Origin: Phascolarctobacterium sp.
GTDB taxonomy: Bacteria > Bacillota > Negativicutes > Acidaminococcales > Acidaminococcaceae
Length of the DNA stretch: 11,723 nt
Assembly: GCA_019417125.1 (NCBI GenBank)
Contig: DXVZ01000042.1
Location: 1-11,723, forward strand
Direction of reading: 5' to 3'
A program made the position numbers and the translations under genes. Under the pieces are notes generated by a model, which was not told the DNA's origin, did not search any database, and worked only from the letters and a program-made list of their open reading frames with translations. Positions 1 to 5,927 of the stretch are shown in pieces (position 1 is the first letter of the stretch; the number at the start of each line of letters is the position of its first letter).

Positions 1-107
1 ACCAGCGCGTGTTTGCAAAAAGCGAAACTCCTCTTGGCGGTGAGATACTGCCTGTGAAAATAACTGCGTTTGACGGTGAAAAACTGCTTGGCGAAATTGC
101 TGAATAA
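1..107 (+). CDS. mtaB: C-terminal end of tRNA t6A methylthiotransferase MtaB (partial)
   Basis: Only the last 34 codons are in the window (frame from base 3, stop TAA at 105-107). The tail contains QRVFAKSETPLGGEILPVK and ends LLGEIAE. This resembles the C-terminal TRAM domain of radical-SAM methylthiotransferases, with its 'QRVF...G...LPV' pattern. MtaB adds a methylthio group to t6A37 in tRNAs that read ANN codons. The position just upstream of rpsU-yqeY matches the Bacillus mtaB(yqeV)-rpsU-yqeY neighbourhood, recalled from memory. That synteny carries most of the identification, because the radical-SAM core lies outside the window. The stop overlaps a weak A-run/T-run hairpin (106-112 with 122-128) that might end transcription. 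The rest of 108-206 shows no clear promoter. Confidence 0.65.
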   Translation, partial: QRVFAKSETPLGGEILPVKITAFDGEKLLGEIAE

Positions 108-206
108 AAAAGATTTTTACGCTTTTTTAAAGGATTTTTTATAAATTTGCCGAATTAGTTATAAGTTACATAAATGATTAGCCTTAAACAGTGAGGAGGT
201 AAAAAT

Positions 207-542
207 ATGAGCGACTGTGTTTTCTGCCGCATTATCGAAGGTGAAATCCCTTCCGAAAGAGTCTACGAAGACGATAAAATGATTGTTATCCGCGACGCTG
301 CCCCAGCAGCACCGGTGCATGTGCTGATGATTCCGAAAGAACATACGCCGAACATTGTTGAAGCTGACCCCGAGCTTGTTAAATATATGCTCGGCAAAGT
401 AAAAATGCTCAGCGAAAAGCTTGGCGTAAACGAAAAAGGCTTCCGCATCGTGGTTAACACCGGCGACGAAGGCGGGCAGACCGTCCATCACCTGCATATC
501 CATCTTTTGGGCGGTAAAATGCTTGGCTGGCCTCCGTGCTGA
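207..542 (+). CDS. hinT: HIT-family purine nucleoside phosphoramidase (HinT-like)
   Basis: The 111-residue product has the usual HinT length and opening (SDCVFCRIIEGEIPSERVYE). It carries the histidine-triad motif HHLHIH at residues 94-99, followed by LLGG. HinT proteins hydrolyse AMP-lysine-type phosphoramidates, and the central His acts as nucleophile. C4 and C7 form the CxxC often seen at the N-terminus. The C-terminus reads GWPPC, where family members usually end WPPG; this is a minor variation. The start is set by a strong GAGGAGG at 192-198, about 8 nt before the ATG. The gene lies about 100 bp after mtaB and has no hairpin terminator after it. The rpsU promoter begins directly after its stop codon, so read-through into rpsU is likely. 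Confidence 0.93.
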   Translation: MSDCVFCRIIEGEIPSERVYEDDKMIVIRDAAPAAPVHVLMIPKEHTPNIVEADPELVKYMLGKVKMLSEKLGVNEKGFRIVVNTGDEGGQTVHHLHIHLLGGKMLGWPPC

Positions 543-571
543 TTGACAAACACCGTGCAGTAATGTATAAT
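543..571 (+). promoter_or_regulatory. Consensus sigma-A promoter for rpsU
   Basis: TTGACA at 543-548 and TATAAT at 566-571 are separated by exactly 17 bp, a perfect match to the housekeeping consensus. The -35 box starts at the first base after the hinT stop codon. Transcription should start near 578, giving rpsU a leader of about 80 nt that contains two hairpins. Confidence 0.85.
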
Positions 572-583
572 TAAACGGTGAGA

Positions 584-655
584 TTATATGCTTCGGAGTA
601 GCCTCAAAGCATATAAATTGTATATACACTTCCCTAAGTGTGTGGAGGGAGGGAG
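584..655 (+). promoter_or_regulatory. Structured 5' leader of rpsU, candidate bS21 regulatory element
   Basis: The leader holds two inverted repeats. The first is a perfect 10-bp stem (584-593 with 607-616) around a 13-nt loop, in which GAG and CTC can pair further. The second is a short ACACTT/AAGTGT hairpin (about 626-631 with 636-641) just before an extended purine run, GGAGGGAGGGAG at 644-655. That run offers overlapping Shine-Dalgarno registers for the ATG at 661. Ribosomal protein genes are often autoregulated through such leaders. That this one binds bS21 is inference, and I cannot match it to a named family. Confidence 0.5.
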
Positions 656-660
656 ATCAG

Positions 661-837
661 ATGGCAGAAATTAAAGTTGGCAAAAACGAAACTCTTGATA
701 GTGCACTGCGCAGATTTAAAAGAGCTACCCAGAAAGCCGGCATCCTTTCTGAAGTAAGAAAACGCGAACACTACGAGAAACCGAGCGTTCAGCGCAAAAA
801 GAAATCCGAAGCCGCTAGAAAACGTAAATCCAGATAA
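661..837 (+). CDS. rpsU: 30S ribosomal protein bS21
   Basis: The 58-residue basic protein MAEIKVGKNETLDSALRRFK... is a full-length bS21 of typical Firmicute size. It has the N-terminal ETLDSALRRFKR signature and an Arg/Lys-rich tail (QRKKKSEAARKRKSR). bS21 sits on the 30S platform near the anti-Shine-Dalgarno end of 16S rRNA. A GTG 21 nt upstream (640) is in frame, but it lies inside the leader hairpin and Shine-Dalgarno region and would add a non-homologous MWREGDQ. The ATG at 661, with GGGAG about 6 nt before it, is therefore the start. The stop is followed after 15 nt by yqeY, so the two are surely co-transcribed. Confidence 0.95.
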   Translation: MAEIKVGKNETLDSALRRFKRATQKAGILSEVRKREHYEKPSVQRKKKSEAARKRKSR

Positions 838-852
838 TGGGGGCGCGTGCAA

Positions 853-1296
853 ATGTCAATTAAAGATCAGCTGACAGAAGATATGAAACAAGCCATGAAA
901 GCCCATAATAAAGTGGCGCTGGAAACTATCCGCATGGCGCGTGCCAATATCAAAAACGTCGAGATCAATGACAAAAAAGAACTTACTGAAGACGAAGTAA
1001 TTGCAGTTTTGATGAAAGAAGTTAAGATGCGCCAGGATTCCTTAACGGAATTTGAAAAAGCAGGGCGCACTGATCTGATAGACCAGGCCAAAGCTGAGAT
1101 TGAAGTGCTGCAAAAATATCTTCCGGCTGCAATGGAAGATGATGAGCTGCAAAACCTTGTTAAGGAAGTAATTGCCGAAACTGGTGCAGCCAGCATGAAG
1201 GACATGGGCAAGGTAATGCCTAAGGTTATTGCCAAAGCCGGTGGCCGTGCCGATGGCAAACGCATCAACGCCATGGTAAAACAACTTTTACAGTAA
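853..1296 (+). CDS. yqeY: GatB/YqeY domain protein
   Basis: The 147-residue product (MSIKDQLTEDMKQAMKAHNKVALETIRMARANIKN...) matches YqeY in length and layout. YqeY resembles the tail domain of the GatB amidotransferase subunit. It has an N-terminal helical part, then the KYLPAAMEDDEL segment, and a C-terminal part with MKDMGKVMPKVIAKAGGRADGKRIN. Its precise function is not known; a role connected with tRNA is assumed from the shared domain. A GTG at 847 is in frame, but the ATG at 853 is preferred because the family starts 'MSL/I' and the GGGGG at 839-843 is then about 9 nt upstream. It follows rpsU at 15 nt, as in Bacillus, and ends at a strong terminator. Confidence 0.92.
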   Translation: MSIKDQLTEDMKQAMKAHNKVALETIRMARANIKNVEINDKKELTEDEVIAVLMKEVKMRQDSLTEFEKAGRTDLIDQAKAEIEVLQKYLPAAMEDDELQNLVKEVIAETGAASMKDMGKVMPKVIAKAGGRADGKRINAMVKQLLQ

Positions 1297-1311
1297 GTAT
1301 AGCCAATGATT

Positions 1312-1350
1312 AATAACAGAGCTTGTTAACGCAGGCTCTGTTATTTTTTT
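1312..1350 (+). terminator. Rho-independent terminator of the rpsU-yqeY operon
   Basis: AATAACAGAGC (1312-1322) and its exact complement GCTCTGTTATT (1335-1345) form an 11-bp stem. The loop is 12 nt and a T run reaches 1350. It begins 15 nt after the yqeY stop. The following stretch, 1351-1433, holds no ORF or strong structure that I can support. Confidence 0.9.
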
Positions 1351-1433
1351 GCAAAAAGAGGAGCGCGGCTGCCAAAAAACGTTTAAAAATAAACAGCGTG
1401 CCTGTATTTTTTGCGGTTTGCGCAAGCAGGTAC

Positions 1434-1462
1434 TTGTGATTTAAGCTAAAGTTTGTTATAGT
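1434..1462 (+). promoter_or_regulatory. Probable promoter of the 6S RNA gene
   Basis: TTGTGA (1434-1439) and TATAGT (1457-1462) are spaced 17 bp apart in an AT-rich stretch. A start about 7 nt downstream gives an RNA beginning near 1469-1470, shortly before the first structured part of the 6S RNA. Confidence 0.6.
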
Positions 1463-1469
1463 ATATATA

Positions 1470-1700
1470 AAGAGATTGGTGGAAAGCCGGTCTTATAAAT
1501 GGAGCAAATTCCCCTGCGGTGTTCGTTACATTGCCTTTTAGTTTTGAGCCAACACACTTACCTAGGGAGCCTGGAAATTTGAGCTCCGCCTATTAAAAAC
1601 AAGCCCTCTCGAGGGGACTTTTGCGGTAGGCGGGAGGGCACCCACCTGCACATGCAGGTTCAAAACATTGGGCAGGACGGCATTGTGGGGAAATTTTTTT
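1470..1700 (+). ncRNA. ssrS: 6S RNA (SsrS), sigma-A RNA polymerase regulator
   Basis: This non-coding stretch folds as one long, interrupted rod. AAATTCCCC (1506-1514) pairs with GGGGAAATTT (1687-1696, one bulge) as the closing stem. GTTTTGAGCC (1541-1550) pairs with GGTTCAAAAC (1657-1666). CCGCCTA (1586-1592) pairs with TAGGCGG (1627-1633) around an inner CCCTC/GAGGG apical hairpin. ACCTGCA/TGCAGGT (1644-1659) forms a small hairpin on the 3' strand of the central region. A TGTTCG element near the 5' closing stem is also 6S-like. 6S RNA mimics an open promoter and holds sigma-A polymerase in stationary phase. The location just upstream of tcdA-rarA fits Bacillota, as in Bacillus near yrvM/yrvN (recalled). 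The 5' end depends on the predicted promoter; the 3' end is the U run at 1694-1700. Confidence 0.82.
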
Positions 1701-1709
1701 GGAGGGCTT

Positions 1710-2399
1710 ATGGATCTTTCGCGTGTAGAAATGGTTATCGGCGCTGAAGCCGTTGCAAAATTAAATGCCGCCCGTGTTGCCGTTATCGGCCTGGGCGGCG
1801 TCGGTTCGTATGTGGCAGAGGCTTTATGCCGCACCGGTATCGGCAGCTTTGTAATAATGGATAATGACACGGTGGAGCCCAGCAATATTAACCGCCAGCT
1901 GCCGGCGCTGACGAGTACCATCGGCAAATTTAAGGCGGACGTTGTGGCGGCGCGTATGCGCGATATCAACCCGCTGTGCCGCATTAGGGTGGTTAAGGAT
2001 TTATATCAGCCGGGAGATTTTGAAAAACTTTTTGTGGATGGTTTTGATTTTATCGCCGATGCGATTGACAGCACGGAAGCGAAAGCCGACCTTTTAATAG
2101 AGGCGTACAGGCACGGCTTGCCGGTGATTTCCGCTATGGGCACGGGCAACAAGCTGCACCCCGAAATGCTGGAGATTACGGATATCAGCAAAACAAGCGT
2201 GTGCCCGCTGGCGCGCAGTATGCGCAAAAAACTGCGCGAGGCCGGTATTGACGGCGGCGTGACAGTAGTGTATTCGCACGAGGAGCCGCAGCGCCTTGCC
2301 ACAGGCAGCGTGCCGGGCAGCCTGGTTTTTGTGCCTGCCTGTGCGGGCATGATGATGGCATCATACATTGTACAAAAAATTATTGCCAAGCAGGATTGA
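1710..2399 (+). CDS. tcdA: tRNA threonylcarbamoyladenosine dehydratase (TcdA/CsdL, E1-like)
   Basis: The 229-residue product belongs to the ThiF/MoeB/E1-like superfamily. It has a Rossmann nucleotide-binding motif GLGGVGS at residues 27-33, followed by MDNDTVEPSNINRQ at about 50-63 (the ATP-binding Asp and Arg finger region). A late HEEPQ segment matches TcdA rather than ThiF or MoeB. TcdA uses ATP to cyclise t6A37 of tRNA to ct6A. Open frame extends upstream to 1668, but that part overlaps the 6S RNA closing stem. The ATG at 1710 follows GGAGGG (1701-1706) with unusually short spacing, so it is the start. The binding site directly abuts the 6S U run, so expression probably depends on 6S read-through or processing. 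rarA follows 3 nt after the stop. Confidence 0.9.
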   Translation: MDLSRVEMVIGAEAVAKLNAARVAVIGLGGVGSYVAEALCRTGIGSFVIMDNDTVEPSNINRQLPALTSTIGKFKADVVAARMRDINPLCRIRVVKDLYQPGDFEKLFVDGFDFIADAIDSTEAKADLLIEAYRHGLPVISAMGTGNKLHPEMLEITDISKTSVCPLARSMRKKLREAGIDGGVTVVYSHEEPQRLATGSVPGSLVFVPACAGMMMASYIVQKIIAKQD

Positions 2400-2402
2400 G
2401 AT

Positions 2403-3683
2403 ATGGAAAGTTTATTTGCACAAACAGTTACTAAACCGCTGGCAGACAGAATGCGCCCGCGGCGTTTAAACGATTTTGCCGGACAGGAAAAAGCCGTAGG
2501 CACAGGCAGCCCGCTGCGGCGCATGATTGAGCGCGATGCTTTGCAGCCGCTGCTGTTTTACGGTCCGCCTGGCACTGGTAAAACCACGCTGGCGCATATC
2601 ATTGCCAATATGACGCGCAGCCGTTTTATCGCGCTGAACGCTGTATCGAGCGGCGTGCCGGAGCTGCGCAAGCTGATTGGCGAAGCGCGCGAGGCTTTGT
2701 ACAGCGGCATGGGGCGCACGATAGTTTTTATCGACGAAATTCACCGTTTTAACAAGGCTCAGCAGGACGTTTTGCTGCCGTACGTGGAAAACGGTACGGT
2801 TATTCTTATCGGCGCGACGACGGAAAACCCGTTTTTTGAAGTCAACGCGCCGCTGCTTTCGCGTATGAAGATTATCCGTTTGGAACGGCTTGATAAAAAC
2901 GCGGTAAAAAAGATTTTACAGAAGGCGCTGACTGATAAGGAAAACGGTTACGGCAGGCAGGGGCTTGCCATAACGGACGAGGCATTAGAAATGCTGGCGG
3001 ATTTTTGCGGCGGCGACGCGCGTGTGGCGCTGAACCTTTTGGAACAGGCGGAGTTTATGCTGCCTGACGGCGCAAAAACGATTGACGGCACGGCGCTGGA
3101 AAGCGTAATGGGCGACGCCTTTAAGCGTTATGATAAAAAGGGCGACCGCCATTACGATACGGTTTCGGCGTTTATTAAAAGTATGCGCGGCAGTGATGCC
3201 GACGCGGCGCTGCATTATTTGGCAGAGATGCTGGAAAGCGGCGAGGACGTGCGGTTTATTGCGCGCCGCATTGTTATCTGCGCAGCGGAGGACGTCGGCA
3301 ACGCCGACCCGATGGCTTTGGTAATTGCCAATGCAGCGGCGCAGGCGGCGCATTTTATTGGTTTGCCGGAAGCGCAGCTGCCTTTAGCGCAGGCGGTGTG
3401 CTATATTGCTAACGCGCCTAAAAGCAACGCCTGCTGCACGGCGATTTTCAGCGCGCGTGAGGAAGCGCGTGCGGTACACAGCACGGTGCCAAAACATCTG
3501 CGCGATGCGCATTACCCGGGGGCGCAGGCGCTGGGGCACGGCACGGGCTACAAATACCCGCATGATTACCCCGGCGGCTGGGTACAGCAGCAATACATGC
3601 CGGATGAGCTTATGGGGCACAAATATTATTTTCCCAAAGATATTGGCGCTGAAAAAGCGCTGCGGGATAGAGAGAAAGAGTAA
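2403..3683 (+). CDS. rarA: Replication-associated recombination protein A (RarA/MgsA), AAA+ ATPase
   Basis: The 426-residue AAA+ protein has a normal RarA length. Walker A is GPPGTGKTT at residues 54-62 and Walker B is FIDEIHRFNK at 109-118. Sensor 1 is GATTENPFF near 137-145, with the arginine-finger SR at 153-154. The C-terminal half carries the RarA tetramerisation region, including PKSNACCTAI and the YKYPHDYPGGWV motif diagnostic of the family. RarA acts at stalled replication forks and is related to clamp-loader ATPases. The start ATG lies 3 nt after the tcdA stop, and its ribosome site (AGGA, 2392-2395) sits inside the tcdA 3' end, so translation is probably coupled. No convincing terminator follows; 3684-3750 is AT-rich with only weak palindromes. 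Confidence 0.95.
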   Translation: MESLFAQTVTKPLADRMRPRRLNDFAGQEKAVGTGSPLRRMIERDALQPLLFYGPPGTGKTTLAHIIANMTRSRFIALNAVSSGVPELRKLIGEAREALYSGMGRTIVFIDEIHRFNKAQQDVLLPYVENGTVILIGATTENPFFEVNAPLLSRMKIIRLERLDKNAVKKILQKALTDKENGYGRQGLAITDEALEMLADFCGGDARVALNLLEQAEFMLPDGAKTIDGTALESVMGDAFKRYDKKGDRHYDTVSAFIKSMRGSDADAALHYLAEMLESGEDVRFIARRIVICAAEDVGNADPMALVIANAAAQAAHFIGLPEAQLPLAQAVCYIANAPKSNACCTAIFSAREEARAVHSTVPKHLRDAHYPGAQALGHGTGYKYPHDYPGGWVQQQYMPDELMGHKYYFPKDIGAEKALRDREKE

Positions 3684-3754
3684 GTTAGAATTAAAGTTTT
3701 AACTTTTAAAATACTTTGACTCAATTTCTTTTAATAAAAGATTTTAAGGTTTTG

Positions 3755-3803
3755 TTGCTGATGTAATGGTATTAAAATATTAACGATACCATTAAAAGGA
3801 GGA
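3755..3803 (+). promoter_or_regulatory. Inverted repeat around a possible promoter, upstream of the CD3324-like gene
   Basis: TAATGGTAT (3764-3772) and its complement ATACCATTA (3786-3794) form a perfect 9-bp inverted repeat with a 13-nt spacer. Inside the spacer lies a possible -10 box TATTAA (3778-3783), 17 bp after a weak -35 TTGCTG (3755-3760). A very strong AAAAGGAGG (3795-3803) follows directly. The placement would suit a repressor operator, or an RNA hairpin just before a ribosome site. The repeat is plain in the sequence; the promoter and the function are inference. Confidence 0.4.
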
Positions 3804-3809
3804 TTGTGC

Positions 3810-3839
3810 ATGCTTAATCCCATCGTTATTAGCGCTTGA
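3810..3839 (+). CDS. Possible 9-codon leader peptide
   Basis: ATG at 3810 follows an excellent Shine-Dalgarno (AAAAGGAGG, 3795-3803) with 6 nt spacing, then reads MLNPIVISA and stops with TGA at 3837-3839. It lies about 80 nt before the CD3324-like gene and in a different frame. The binding site is stronger than that of the gene itself, which is the reason to list it. It could be a regulatory leader peptide, the stump of a lost gene, or chance. Confidence 0.3.
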   Translation: MLNPIVISA

Positions 3840-3922
3840 ACAGGGCTGCGCGGCCGTTAAACAGAATATGTGCTGCGTTTAGCCGCTGTTGTTTTAGCAA
3901 AATTTATAACAGGAGCGCTATA

Positions 3923-4192
3923 ATGGGCTATAAAAAAGCAGCACACGTTCTTCCAAAAGATTTATTGCTGAAAGTGCAGAAATACATCGACGGTGAATTT
4001 ATTTATATTCCGCGTTTGCAGGATAATAAAAAGGCGTGGGGAGAGGCGACTTCGACCCGCCGGGATTTGCAGGAACGCAACCGCCGCATTTATGCTGATT
4101 ATCTTGCCGGTATGGGCACAGATGCTTTAGCGGAAAAATATTTTCTGTCGCTGAAAAGCATTCAGCGGATTATAAGGCAATTTAAAAAGTAA
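3923..4192 (+). CDS. CD3324 family small helix-turn-helix protein
   Basis: The 89-residue product (MGYKKAAHVLPKDLLLKVQKYIDGEFIYIPR...) resembles the CD3324 family of small Firmicute proteins, recalled by pattern. The family is related to Mor-type transcription activators. The N-terminal part has the 'LP..LL..VQKYI.GE.IYIP' pattern. The C-terminal third (TDALAEKYFLSLKSIQRIIRQ) looks like a helix-turn-helix whose recognition helix is KSIQRIIRQFK. A role as a DNA-binding regulator is likely, but its target is unknown. The start at 3923 has AGGAGCG (3911-3917) upstream. An in-frame TTG at 3836 would add an Arg/Cys-rich tail unlike the family and is not used. It is a single-gene unit closed by its own terminator. 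Confidence 0.75.
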   Translation: MGYKKAAHVLPKDLLLKVQKYIDGEFIYIPRLQDNKKAWGEATSTRRDLQERNRRIYADYLAGMGTDALAEKYFLSLKSIQRIIRQFKK

Positions 4193-4198
4193 TGATTG

Positions 4199-4233
4199 AA
4201 AGGCCGGTATGGTTTTAACCGTACTGGCTTTTT
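4199..4233 (+). terminator. Rho-independent terminator after the CD3324-like gene
   Basis: GCCGGTATGGTT (4203-4214) pairs with AACCGTACTGGC (4217-4228) as a 12-bp stem with two G-T wobbles, flanked by AAAG and CTTTTT (4228-4233). It starts a few bases after the stop codon. A-rich bases before the stem may let it work in both directions, though no opposing gene is seen. Confidence 0.8.
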
Positions 4234-4310
4234 GTAGTTTTAGATTATTTTTATTAATTTTTGTGTTGGACAGCCTTATCCTTAACTTTGCTTCATAAAA
4301 GAACATTAGG

Positions 4311-4361
4311 TTGGGTTAAACAGCGTAATTTGCTAATATTTTATCAGCAAATTACGGGAGG
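4311..4361 (+). promoter_or_regulatory. Perfect 11-bp inverted repeat around a possible promoter, upstream of the DUF1062 gene
   Basis: CGTAATTTGCT (4324-4334) and AGCAAATTACG (4346-4356) form a perfect 11-bp inverted repeat with an 11-nt AT spacer. TAATAT (4334-4339) may be a -10 box, 17 bp after TTGGGT (4311-4316). GGGAGG (4356-4361) follows at once. The layout repeats the one before the CD3324-like gene with different arm sequences. No T run follows, so it is not a terminator. Operator or mRNA structure are the options. The remaining 4234-4310 shows nothing I can assign. Confidence 0.45.
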
Positions 4362-4368
4362 TTCTTTT

Positions 4369-4413
4369 ATGAAAATAGAAATTATAAATCCGCCGTTTTC
4401 TTTGTTTAGATAA
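4369..4413 (+). CDS. Possible 14-codon leader ORF in frame with the DUF1062 gene
   Basis: ATG at 4369, with GGGAGG 7 nt upstream, reads MKIEIINPPFSLFR and stops at TAA (4411-4413). The frame is the same as that of the DUF1062 gene. Only this stop and seven further codons (reading NEERGEG) separate it from the ATG at 4435. It could be a regulatory leader peptide, a decayed N-terminal extension, or chance. Confidence 0.3.
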   Translation: MKIEIINPPFSLFR

Positions 4414-4434
4414 AACGAAGAAAGGGGCGAAGGC

Positions 4435-5001
4435 ATGAAGAAAATTATTTGGAATGTGGAGTATCTTGGGCTGCCGCTTGTGGTTAAGCATTGCCCAAAA
4501 TGCGGCGGCAAAGCGAGGTTTTACTGCTCGGAAAAGTTCCGTGTTAACGCGCATAAAAAGGAGCTGGATATTTGGCTGATTTATAAATGCTGCGGCTGTG
4601 ATGCAACGTGGAATGCAAGGGTGTATTCGCAGATTCCGCCGCAAACAATAAAGCTTGGACGTTTGGAAAAGTTTTATAATAATGACGCTGAACTGGTAAA
4701 AGAATATGCTATGGATTTGGGGTTTCTTTATAAAAACGGCGCGGAAAAAGCGGAGCTGCCGTGGTATACAATCAGCGGCGAAAATTTTTTGCCGGATGAA
4801 AAAGTGCGGCTGATAATTAAAAACAGTTTTGCGCTGCCGGTAAAAGCAGCGTCGGTAATAAAGCGCAAATTGCAGCTTACACAGGCGGAGTATTTACAAA
4901 TGTTGGACAGCGGTAAAATAAAAAGCGTACCGCAGCAGGATTTGCGTAAATATCGTTTAAAAGATGAAGTTATAATTGTTTTTAATTGCGGAGTCTGTTA
5001 A
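4435..5001 (+). CDS. DUF1062 domain protein with zinc-ribbon cysteines
   Basis: The 188-residue product begins MKKIIWNVEYLGLPLVVKHC. It has the DUF1062 pattern: CPKCGGK at residues 20-26, then a KFRVNAHKKELDIWLIYKC segment, then CCGC at 52-55 and TWN. The two Cys pairs (C20/C23 and C52/C55) probably bind zinc. The rest is helical and charged, with no membrane segment or signal peptide. The family's function is unknown to me. The start is supported by AAGGGG (4422-4427), 7 nt upstream. Codon use and AT content differ from the rarA side and resemble the Fic gene, so it seems part of the same accessory block. No terminator separates it from fic, but fic has its own likely promoter. Confidence 0.8.
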   Translation: MKKIIWNVEYLGLPLVVKHCPKCGGKARFYCSEKFRVNAHKKELDIWLIYKCCGCDATWNARVYSQIPPQTIKLGRLEKFYNNDAELVKEYAMDLGFLYKNGAEKAELPWYTISGENFLPDEKVRLIIKNSFALPVKAASVIKRKLQLTQAEYLQMLDSGKIKSVPQQDLRKYRLKDEVIIVFNCGVC

Positions 5002-5049
5002 ATTTTAATATTTTTATGTGCGCCCAAAAAGTAAATGCTTTAATACCTG

Positions 5050-5058
5050 TGGTATAAT
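5050..5058 (+). promoter_or_regulatory. Extended -10 promoter of the Fic gene
   Basis: TGGTATAAT (5050-5058) is a perfect TGnTATAAT extended -10 element. The -35 region 17 bp upstream (AGTAAA) is poor, which is common for extended -10 promoters. Transcription would start near 5065, about 23 nt before the preferred start codon. Confidence 0.65.
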
Positions 5059-5087
5059 ATTAAAAAGTAATTTAACGGGGAATGAGC

Positions 5088-5882
5088 ATGGATAAAATAA
5101 ACGGTTTACAAGAAAAATACAGGTTGTTAACGGACTGGTGGCGTGCGCTTGATATAAAGGATGATGCTGCTCTTGCCGAAGCTTTTAATGGGCACGTTAT
5201 TTCTTTTGCGTATAATTCCGGCAATATTGAAAACCCTAATGTTACCTATCACGATACACGCGAGGTTTTTGAGCATGACGGTGTAACTTCATATACCGGC
5301 GATTTGCGTACGCTTTTTGAAATACGCAACGCCAAAGTTGCTATGGAATACTTTTTTAAAGCTTTCCGTGACAGGCTGCTGCTTGATGAAACTTTTATTA
5401 AAGAATTGCAGTGCAGGCTTACATTAAATACGTATGATGAACGCCGCTGGCAGCGCGGTGAACGCCCCGGCGAATACAAAAAAGGCGATTACGTTACCGG
5501 ACGCAATGAAACAGGTGCGCTTGCCGAGGATGTACCTGCCGAAATGCAGGAGCTTTTAGAAGATTTGCAAGATATTCCGCCTGAACCGGAAAAAGTTTTA
5601 ACAGCGGCTGCTTTCTTTCACGCCAAGTTTGAAAATATCCATCCCTTTGCGGACGGAAATGGGCGCACCGGACGCCTTGCGATGAATTATTTGCTGGTTT
5701 CCTGCAACCATCCGCCGCTTGTTATCCATCAGGAGGACCGAAAAGAATATTTTGCGGCGCTGGAAGCGTGGGATACGGAGCAGGATTTGACGCCGTTAAA
5801 AAATTTTCTGCTGGAGCAGCTTGTTAAAACCTGGGCAAAAAGAATTGATATTTTGCAAAAGGACAAAAACAAAAATGCCTGA
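5088..5882 (+). CDS. Fic family protein AMP-transferase, class II (self-inhibited)
   Basis: The product is 264 residues from the ATG at 5088. The Fic motif HPFADGNGRTGR lies at about residues 185-196 and is complete, with catalytic His, acidic residue, GNGR and the second Arg. The enzyme should therefore be able to transfer AMP from ATP to a target hydroxyl side chain. SGNIEN at about residues 44-49 fits the (S/T)xxxE(G/N) inhibitory motif in an N-terminal helix, as in class II Fic proteins. No separate antitoxin is needed, and none is seen. An upstream ATG (5082) is in frame but only one base from the GGGG (5077-5080); the ATG at 5088 has proper spacing. The target is unknown. The gene ends just before a hairpin that overlaps the alaS promoter. 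Confidence 0.92.
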   Translation: MDKINGLQEKYRLLTDWWRALDIKDDAALAEAFNGHVISFAYNSGNIENPNVTYHDTREVFEHDGVTSYTGDLRTLFEIRNAKVAMEYFFKAFRDRLLLDETFIKELQCRLTLNTYDERRWQRGERPGEYKKGDYVTGRNETGALAEDVPAEMQELLEDLQDIPPEPEKVLTAAAFFHAKFENIHPFADGNGRTGRLAMNYLLVSCNHPPLVIHQEDRKEYFAALEAWDTEQDLTPLKNFLLEQLVKTWAKRIDILQKDKNKNA

Positions 5883-5927
5883 AATGCAATAAAAGCATAA
5901 AATACAACATAAACCCATTGTATACTT

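Noticed and set aside
159..629. 156-codon minus-strand ORF over hinT
   Set aside because: It is a shadow of hinT and the rpsU leader, with no ribosome site or family resemblance. The same holds for the other minus-strand ORFs over alaS, rarA and the AsmA-like gene.
1668..1709. Upstream start for tcdA
   Set aside because: It would lie in the 6S RNA closing stem and has no ribosome site, while GGAGGG marks the ATG at 1710.
3716..3748. Promoter TTGACT at 3716-3721 before the CD3324-like gene
   Set aside because: No acceptable -10 box lies at 15-19 bp spacing.
3836..3922. TTG-initiated N-terminal extension of the CD3324-like protein
   Set aside because: The added 29 residues are Arg/Cys-rich and unlike the family. 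A good AGGAGCG site marks the ATG at 3923.
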